11,802 bases of DNA from NCBI GenBank assembly GCA_937900755.1, contig CALCDN010000062.1, positions 1-11,802 on the forward strand, given 5' to 3'. Of the stretch, positions 7,537 to 11,802 are shown in pieces. This DNA comes from an uncultured Acetobacter sp. Lineage in GTDB: Bacteria > Pseudomonadota > Alphaproteobacteria > Acetobacterales > Acetobacteraceae. The position numbers were made by a program, and so were the translations under genes. How positions within the stretch are numbered: the first letter of the stretch is position 1; each line of letters opens with the position of its first letter. Below the pieces are notes generated by a model that saw only the letters and a list, made by a program, of their open reading frames with translations, made no database searches and was not told the DNA's origin.

Positions 7537-9051
7537 TTACTGCGAGAATGCCCTCGCCAGAATATTCTGCGTTTCCAGCGAGACAGGCAGGGTGGAGTTG
7601 GTCAGGGCGACACCCTTCCAGCCAGCACCCAGCGCCGTGTACAGGTTAACCGCATCGCGCAGGCGTTCCAGCCGCGCCAGCGCCTCCATGTTCTGCGCAT
7701 TGAGCGTGGTGCGTTCGGTTGTCAGCACTTCCAGAAAGCCGACCAGACCCGCGCCATAGAGCTTGCGCGCACGATCACTGGCTGTTGCGCTGTCTTCGGC
7801 CGCCTTGTGCAGTTGTTCGGCATATTCAATATCGTCATGCCAGGCCGCCATGGAATCCTCGACTTCCTTGAACGCGGTCAGAACCGTCTGGCGATAGGTC
7901 AGGCGAGACGCTTCCGCCGAGGCCTGCGTGGCACGGACTTCGGATGTCATTTTGCCACCATGCATAAGCGGCAGGCTGGCCATAAGCAAAAACTGCCAGC
8001 TCATGGCGTTGACCTGAAACGCCTGGTACATGGCCGATGCATTGGGGTTGAAGGTCAATGGCACCACAAAATGCGGATACAAATTGGCAACCGACACGCC
8101 AATCTGGGCCGTGGCAACCGCATAGCGGCGCTCCGCCATGCGCACGTCCGGGCGGTTGGCGATCACAACCGAAGGCAGCACGGCAGGGAACTCCGGCACC
8201 ACGGGAAGTGGCCGGGGCTGTTTGAGTTCATCTTCCAACTCGCCCGGCATTTTACCCAACAGCACCGCAATGGCGTGTGTCACCTGGGACACGCGGGTTT
8301 TAAGCGGTTCACGCGCGGCGATCTGGGCATCCAGTTCAGCCTGTGCCTGCGCGATCTGCAAGGTGTTACCCACCCCTTCCAGGTACAGCTTGTTGGTCAG
8401 GTCCACCGCGTCCTTGGCGACACGGATGTTGTCCGTTGCAATCTGGATCTGCAACTGCGTTACGCGCAGCAGCATGTAATCCGATGCCAGTTCGGACAAA
8501 AGCCCCATCAGCACCGCGCGGCGGGCCTCGATCGTGGCTTCGACCGCGTGTTCACGCGCTTCCACATCACGCCGGATGCGCCCGAACATGTCCAGTTCCC
8601 ACGATGCGGTGGCACCATAGGTCAGCATGGACGCCTCAGGCCTGTTGGCCGGGTTGCCCGGACGGAGCGGCCAGTTATCAATGTTCAGGGAGTAGCGGAC
8701 ATCCCCACCCCCCATGTTGGCATCCATCTGCGGGTACCATTGCGCGGCCGAACGGTCACGCATGGCGCGCTCGGCCAGGATGCGCTGCCCGGCAATCTGC
8801 AGGTCGTAGTTGCCCTTTATGGCGTCCTGCACAAGACGGGAGAGCAGGGGGTCCTTGAACAGGGACCACCACTCGACCATTTCCTTGTTGGTGCGCTCAA
8901 TTTCCTCGGGGGTGGCAACATGCTCCTCCGCCGCCTCCTTGAACTGTGCAGGCAGTTTCATACGGTCAGGCTGATAGTTCGGCCCAACGGTACAGGCGGA
9001 GAGCAGCATGCCTGTTGCGGCACATAACCCGAAGCGACGACGAACCTTCAT
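7537..9051 (-). CDS. NodT-family outer-membrane efflux lipoprotein (TolC-like outer membrane factor)
   Basis: This protein of about 504 aa forms the trimeric outer-membrane exit duct of a tripartite efflux pump. A basic N-terminus is followed by a lipobox, LLSAC, with the lipidated cysteine at residue 20, then TVGPNYQ, typical of NodT/OprM-type lipoproteins. Two outer-membrane efflux (OEP) repeats with long alpha-helical segments fill the rest. The start at 9051 is preferred because AAGGA (9064-9060) lies eight bases upstream. ATG 9060, three codons earlier, would have AAGG touching the start codon. It is the last gene of the MarR-DUF1656-membrane-fusion operon, 13-22 bases after the fusion-protein stop depending on the start, and is followed by a terminator. 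The substrate is unknown; aromatic acids or other small toxic compounds are plausible given its partners. Confidence 0.93.
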   Translation of the reverse strand: MKVRRRFGLCAATGMLLSACTVGPNYQPDRMKLPAQFKEAAEEHVATPEEIERTNKEMVEWWSLFKDPLLSRLVQDAIKGNYDLQIAGQRILAERAMRDRSAAQWYPQMDANMGGGDVRYSLNIDNWPLRPGNPANRPEASMLTYGATASWELDMFGRIRRDVEAREHAVEATIEARRAVLMGLLSELASDYMLLRVTQLQIQIATDNIRVAKDAVDLTNKLYLEGVGNTLQIAQAQAELDAQIAAREPLKTRVSQVTHAIAVLLGKMPGELEDELKQPRPLPVVPEFPAVLPSVVIANRPDVRMAERRYAVATAQIGVSVANLYPHFVVPLTFNPNASAMYQAFQVNAMSWQFLLMASLPLMHGGKMTSEVRATQASAEASRLTYRQTVLTAFKEVEDSMAAWHDDIEYAEQLHKAAEDSATASDRARKLYGAGLVGFLEVLTTERTTLNAQNMEALARLERLRDAVNLYTALGAGWKGVALTNSTLPVSLETQNILARAFSQ

Positions 9052-9073
9052 GCGTTTCATCCTTGGGCCACGC

Positions 9074-9985
9074 TCAGAGATGATCTTGCAGCCAAGTGGT
9101 CAACGTACCCCTGCGCCCCGCTGGCTCCGGCCCGACACTGACCGTGGCCGTCATACCTGCCGCCAGCGTAACGCTGTCGGGCACATGGTCCAGATGAATA
9201 CGAACAGGAATACGCTGGGCCAGACGCACCCACGTAAAGATCGGGTTTACATCCTGCAGGCCAAGCTTGTCCGGCGTGCCGTTGGTATCATTGATACCGC
9301 GCGCAATACTGATCACATGCCCGGCCAGGATCGGCTTGTAGCCCATGAGCTTGACGCGCGCGACATCGCCCACATGCACGCCCCACATCTTGGTTTCTTC
9401 AAAATACCCGTAAACCCAGTAGGAATCGGCATCGATCACCGCCATGCGCGCCTGGCTGGCCGCGGCGTAATCACCCACCCGCAGGTTGAGGTTGGTCACA
9501 TAGCCATTAACGGGCGAATACAAAACCGAGCGTTGCAGGTTCAACTTGGCCACGTCCAGTGCCGCACGGGCGGCATCCACCGCCGCAATCTGGGTTGCCA
9601 CGTTGGAGTTGAACACTTCCTGCTCTTCGGCCGACACAATGCCACCCAGGCCCATACGGCGCTTGGCGTCATTGCGTTTGAGCTTGAGGTCTTCCAACGC
9701 CCCGTCCAGACGGGCCTGGGCCTCGCGGATCGCCAGGCGGAAGCGGACCGGATCAAGCACAAAAAGCGGATCGCCCTTGTGGACGAACTGGTTGTCCACC
9801 ACCGGGATCTGCACCACGGTGCCGGCCACTTCGGGGGCCACATCGACCACGTAAACACGCACGCGCCCGTCACGGGTCCAGGGGGCGATCATGTAGACGT
9901 TCCAGAGAGTGATCCCCAGAACAATCGCAAGAGAGACGACCGCCAGGGTCAGAACAACTCGTATCAGGGTGCGCAGAAGGGGCAT
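9074..9985 (-). CDS. HlyD-family membrane fusion protein, AaeA/EmrA-like
   Basis: This is a 303-aa periplasmic adaptor that links an inner-membrane pump to the outer-membrane duct. It has one N-terminal membrane anchor (residues 7-30), then PWTRDGRV (35-42). The first lipoyl half-motif is VAPEVAGTVVQIPVVDNQFV (49-68), and a coiled-coil hairpin spans about 82-150. The second lipoyl half is YSPVNGYVTNLNLRVGDY (156-173). A beta-barrel region contains WVRLAQRIPVRI (252-263), a sequence pattern also seen in E. coli AaeA, the p-hydroxybenzoate efflux adaptor, which is of similar length. It lies 26 bases after the DUF1656 gene and just before the outer-membrane factor. The usual inner-membrane partner, a FUSC-type AaeB permease, is not in this operon, so what drives transport is unclear. 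Confidence 0.92.
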   Translation of the reverse strand: MPLLRTLIRVVLTLAVVSLAIVLGITLWNVYMIAPWTRDGRVRVYVVDVAPEVAGTVVQIPVVDNQFVHKGDPLFVLDPVRFRLAIREAQARLDGALEDLKLKRNDAKRRMGLGGIVSAEEQEVFNSNVATQIAAVDAARAALDVAKLNLQRSVLYSPVNGYVTNLNLRVGDYAAASQARMAVIDADSYWVYGYFEETKMWGVHVGDVARVKLMGYKPILAGHVISIARGINDTNGTPDKLGLQDVNPIFTWVRLAQRIPVRIHLDHVPDSVTLAAGMTATVSVGPEPAGRRGTLTTWLQDHL

Positions 9986-10011
9986 TGCAGAGACTCAAAA
10001 GCCTTTTCAGG

Positions 10012-10206
10012 TCAGACGTAGAGGATCAGCAGACAAAGGATGCAGACGTAAAGCGAAACTTCAAACAGCGCGATATGCCAGAACCAGCCCAGCAGGCCAC
10101 TCCACCACAACGCAAACCGAATACACATGGTAAGGGGAAGTGCGGCCAGCGCATACACAACGATAGGCGCCATGAAGACGCCAAAAAGATTGAATTCCGT
10201 CAGCAT
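10012..10206 (-). CDS. DUF1656 / AaeX-like small inner-membrane protein
   Basis: This is a 64-aa, strongly hydrophobic protein beginning MLTEFNLFGVFMAP, with two predicted membrane helices (about residues 8-26 and 42-63). This is the classic pattern of the DUF1656 family, found next to AaeA-like fusion proteins and FUSC permeases. Its role is unknown; it is assumed to be a small accessory subunit of the inner-membrane part of the pump. The frame is open further upstream to 10338, but that extension overlaps the MarR gene and does not resemble the family. ATG 10206 has a GGGCGG ribosome-site-like stretch a few bases upstream. It starts 22 bases after the MarR stop, so the two are probably in one operon. 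Confidence 0.85.
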   Translation of the reverse strand: MLTEFNLFGVFMAPIVVYALAALPLTMCIRFALWWSGLLGWFWHIALFEVSLYVCILCLLILYV

Positions 10207-10228
10207 GACACCGCCCTGGACACCAGCA

Positions 10229-10723
10229 TTACCGTGCGTCCCTCTTTCCCGCATCGGTATTCTCCTTATGGGCGAGAGCAGCCTGCTCCACCCGGTCGAG
10301 AACACCGCAACATTCCTCCAGTTCCGGGTCGGACACACCGGCCATCAGCCGGGCCGTCACCTGGTCCGCCACCCGGCAGACCAGAGCCGCCACCTGGCGC
10401 CCCTGGGAAGTAATGCTGACAAGCTTGGAACGTCGGTCCTCCTCGTCCGTTTCACGCACAACGTAGCCGCGTTTTTCCAGCACATCCAGAAGCCGCACCA
10501 GCGAAGGGGCCTCGAGCGAGAGGGAACGGGCCAGGTCTGTCTGGCGCATGGAGGAGGATGAAAAGTTGAGATGGTAAATGGGCCGCCACGTGGCATCCGT
10601 CAGGCCGAACACCCGCAGATCGGCATCAATTTCCCGCCGCCACATGGACGCAAGCCGAGCCAGCCGGTAGCCAAACGACCGCCGGGTCTCGTTGTCCACA
10701 ACAGGATTATGCTCAAGTTCCAT
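10229..10723 (-). CDS. MarR-family transcriptional regulator
   Basis: This is a 164-aa winged-helix regulator. A helical dimerisation segment (12-50) leads into the DNA-binding domain. The recognition helix region is EAPSLVRLLDVLEKRGYV (71-88), and the wing contains RETDEEDRRSKLVSIT (90-105); the DxRSKxVxxT pattern is typical of MarR proteins. Members often repress their own operon and release DNA on binding phenolic or other small aromatic compounds. As first gene of the MarR-DUF1656-fusion protein-outer membrane factor series, it most likely represses this pump and itself. Candidate operator dyads lie 23-100 bases upstream. ATG 10723 gives a normal family length; the ribosome site is weak. 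Confidence 0.92.
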   Translation of the reverse strand: MELEHNPVVDNETRRSFGYRLARLASMWRREIDADLRVFGLTDATWRPIYHLNFSSSSMRQTDLARSLSLEAPSLVRLLDVLEKRGYVVRETDEEDRRSKLVSITSQGRQVAALVCRVADQVTARLMAGVSDPELEECCGVLDRVEQAALAHKENTDAGKRDAR

Positions 10724-10745
10724 TCACTGCTCACACTAGCGAGCA

Positions 10746-10760
10746 TGCAAAAAATTTGCA
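10746..10760. promoter_or_regulatory. Candidate MarR operator: perfect TGCAAA-N3-TTTGCA dyad
   Basis: The 15 bases TGCAAAAAATTTGCA form a perfect inverted repeat of two six-base arms around AAA, 23 bases upstream of the MarR-type gene's start. The size and AT-rich dyad form are typical of MarR-family operators. A related dyad lies at 10812-10823. Binding by the adjacent regulator is inferred. Confidence 0.45.
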
Positions 10761-10783
10761 CACTCACAAAAGACTGACGCCAT

Positions 10784-10823
10784 CATTTACAGAAATAAAC
10801 CAGCGCGCCAATGCAAATTTGGA
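10784..10823 (-). promoter_or_regulatory. Possible promoter of the efflux operon with an adjoining second dyad
   Basis: On the minus strand, TTGGCG (10811-10806) and TAAATG (10789-10784) are separated by 16 bases and resemble a weak sigma-70 promoter. TGCAAATTTGGA at 10812-10823 abuts the -35 and repeats the TGCAAA half-site of the dyad at 10746-10760, which would lie just downstream of the transcription start. This layout suits self-repression. The promoter match is imperfect. Confidence 0.3.
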
Positions 10824-10857
10824 ATGGAACCTATGGCTTAACCTAGACTGGACAAAT

Positions 10858-11283
10858 TCAGTCCTTTTTCCCGCGCACAATATCCCACAGCTTGCGGGTG
10901 CTGCCACGACCAACAGCCGTGGCAACCGTTGCCGTAACCGCGGCCATGGTTACGGAGTCGCGCATTTGGGTCATGCAGCGGTCGCGCATGATCCGGGCGT
11001 CCACTTCGTCCGTTGTCAGGTAGGAGCGGCGGCCAAACAGGATGCACACAAAGGCGGCCAGCACATCCAGCCCGAAAACGGTAAAGGATGCGCCAACCGG
11101 GCCAAAATGGCCCACAAACACGAGCAGGATCCAGAGCAGCCCATGCCCCGTGATCAGGGCAAAAAGGCCAAACACCGCAGCCATAATCAAAAACGCGGCC
11201 TGACGACCGTAACGGATGGCCATCTGCTGCATCAGGGAAGACTGGGCAGATAGGGCGGATTTACCAAGATCAAAGATACGCAT
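10858..11283 (-). CDS. Small two-helix membrane protein, holin-like / YqjE-like (hypothetical)
   Basis: This is a 141-aa protein of unknown function. An amphipathic, basic N-terminus leads to two hydrophobic helices (about residues 29-58, possibly broken by the Gly-His-Gly at 46-48, and 66-84). A charged stretch (TTDEVDARIMRDR) follows, then an Ala/Val/Thr-rich segment (111-125) and a basic C-terminal tail. The architecture resembles small proteins annotated as holin superfamily III or YqjE-like, but I recognise no defining motif. It follows the DUF883-like gene on the same strand with a 41-base gap, an arrangement like yqjD-yqjE of enterobacteria, where these are stationary-phase inner-membrane proteins. 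There are no phage genes nearby, so a lysis role is unlikely. ATG 11283 lacks a clear ribosome site. Confidence 0.72.
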   Translation of the reverse strand: MRIFDLGKSALSAQSSLMQQMAIRYGRQAAFLIMAAVFGLFALITGHGLLWILLVFVGHFGPVGASFTVFGLDVLAAFVCILFGRRSYLTTDEVDARIMRDRCMTQMRDSVTMAAVTATVATAVGRGSTRKLWDIVRGKKD

Positions 11284-11324
11284 GGGCTCTGGAGCTACCT
11301 TCGTTTCAGATGACGCGCAAAGCG

Positions 11325-11627
11325 TCAGCGAGACATGCGCCCGATGACAAACCCTACCACGCCGGAAATGGCAATGGACAACCAGGACGTGTGACTGCCT
11401 GTACGCTTTGCAAGATCGTTGCGCGTATGATCGGCCAGTTCGCGCGCGTTGGCAACCGCCTGCTCGGTCAGATCGCCCGCTTTACCGCTCGCACGGCCCA
11501 AAGCTGGAACAATATGTTGTGTAACAAGGCGCTCAATGTGTGCCTTTACCGCGTCCAGTTCCTCGCGCGCGCTGTCGGCTGCGGCTTCACCAGCAAGCTT
11601 AACGTCTTTGATTTTATCTGATGACAT
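11325..11627 (-). CDS. DUF883 / ElaB-YqjD-like C-tail-anchored membrane protein
   Basis: This is a 100-aa protein with a long, charged, helical N-terminal part (residues 1-78, rich in Ala, Glu, Asp, Lys and Arg) and one C-terminal membrane helix. The helix reads WLSIAISGVVGFVIGRMSR (82-100), with small-residue spacing (GVVGFVIG) and a final arginine pair. This is the layout of ElaB/YgaM/YqjD proteins, which attach to the inner membrane by the C-terminus and, for YqjD, bind ribosomes in stationary phase. Function here is inferred only from that similarity. ATG 11627 has GGGG eight bases upstream. It is the first gene of a likely two-gene operon with the holin-like protein; its promoter should lie in the AT-rich 11640-11670 region, but no clear consensus was found. 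Confidence 0.75.
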   Translation of the reverse strand: MSSDKIKDVKLAGEAAADSAREELDAVKAHIERLVTQHIVPALGRASGKAGDLTEQAVANARELADHTRNDLAKRTGSHTSWLSIAISGVVGFVIGRMSR

Positions 11628-11750
11628 GAAACAAACCCCGTTGACTTTATCATTTTAAATTACAACACCCTGTGTAACTCACGAAAAAGGACACAGTTGC
11701 ATGCCGCCCGCGCATGGCTCCCCCCCGGCTTTGGCGCTCACGGATTTTAC

Positions 11751-11802
11751 CTGTCTCTTATACACATCTCCGAGCCCACGAGACACTGAGCGAGGGCGTA
11801 TG
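11751..11802. other. Illumina Nextera adapter at the contig end (not genomic)
   Basis: CTGTCTCTTATACACATCT (11751-11769) is the 19-base Tn5 mosaic end. It is followed by the rest of the Nextera read-2 primer site, CCGAGCCCACGAGAC (11770-11784). ACTGAGCG (11785-11792) fits an eight-base i7 index. AGGGCGTATG (11793-11802) differs at three bases from the ATCTCGTATG that begins the P7 flank. This is library adapter read-through left in the assembly and should be trimmed at 11750. It is not a transposon insertion. Confidence 0.97.

Noticed and set aside
7807..10021. Two long plus-strand open frames (7807-9027 and 9008-10021) opposite the efflux genes
   Set aside because: Both are antisense to well-supported genes, and their His/Arg/Gly-rich translations show no recognisable domain.
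11311..11327. TGACGC-N5-GCGTCA hairpin over the stop codon of the DUF883-like gene
   Set aside because: The six-pair stem is short and no T-run follows on the minus strand, so a terminator is not supported.
11751..11769. Tn5/IS50 mosaic end as a sign of a natural transposon
   Set aside because: It is followed by the Nextera primer site and index and ends the contig, so it comes from library preparation.

Overview
This window looks like a contig end from a GC-rich alphaproteobacterium, most likely an acetic acid bacterium (Acetobacteraceae, Gluconacetobacter/Komagataeibacter-like). That placement is inferred from the protein types, the hopanoid gene set and the base composition. No rRNA or other taxonomic marker is present.

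Left part (1-7461): a hopanoid biosynthesis locus. A nearly complete hpnL (membrane protein, minus strand, TTG start) runs off the left edge. It diverges from a plus-strand run of hpnA, hpnB, hpnC, hpnD, hpnE and hpnG. HpnD, HpnC and HpnE together convert farnesyl diphosphate to squalene through presqualene diphosphate and hydroxysqualene. HpnG acts later, on the side chain (adenosylhopane to ribosylhopane). HpnA (epimerase-like) and HpnB (glycosyltransferase-like) are hopanoid-associated proteins of unsettled role. The cyclase gene hpnF/shc, which sits between hpnE and hpnG in several other bacteria, and hpnH, which often follows hpnG, are not here. hpnB carries a frameshift in a run of six G. 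A strong 32-base dyad lies in the hpnL/hpnA divergent spacer.

Middle part (7475-10723): a minus-strand efflux operon facing the hopanoid genes. Its order is a MarR-type regulator, a 64-aa DUF1656/AaeX-like membrane protein, an AaeA/EmrA-like membrane fusion protein, a NodT-type outer-membrane lipoprotein, and an intrinsic terminator. The FUSC/AaeB inner-membrane permease usually found with these partners is absent. Two TGCAAA-based dyads and a possible promoter lie upstream of the MarR gene.

Right part (10858-11627): two small minus-strand membrane-protein genes, a DUF883/ElaB-YqjD-like gene and then a two-helix, holin-like gene, resembling the enterobacterial yqjD-yqjE pairing. The last 52 bases (11751-11802) are not genomic. 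They are Illumina Nextera adapter (Tn5 mosaic end, read-2 primer site, apparent index, start of the P7 flank), so the assembly ends at 11750.
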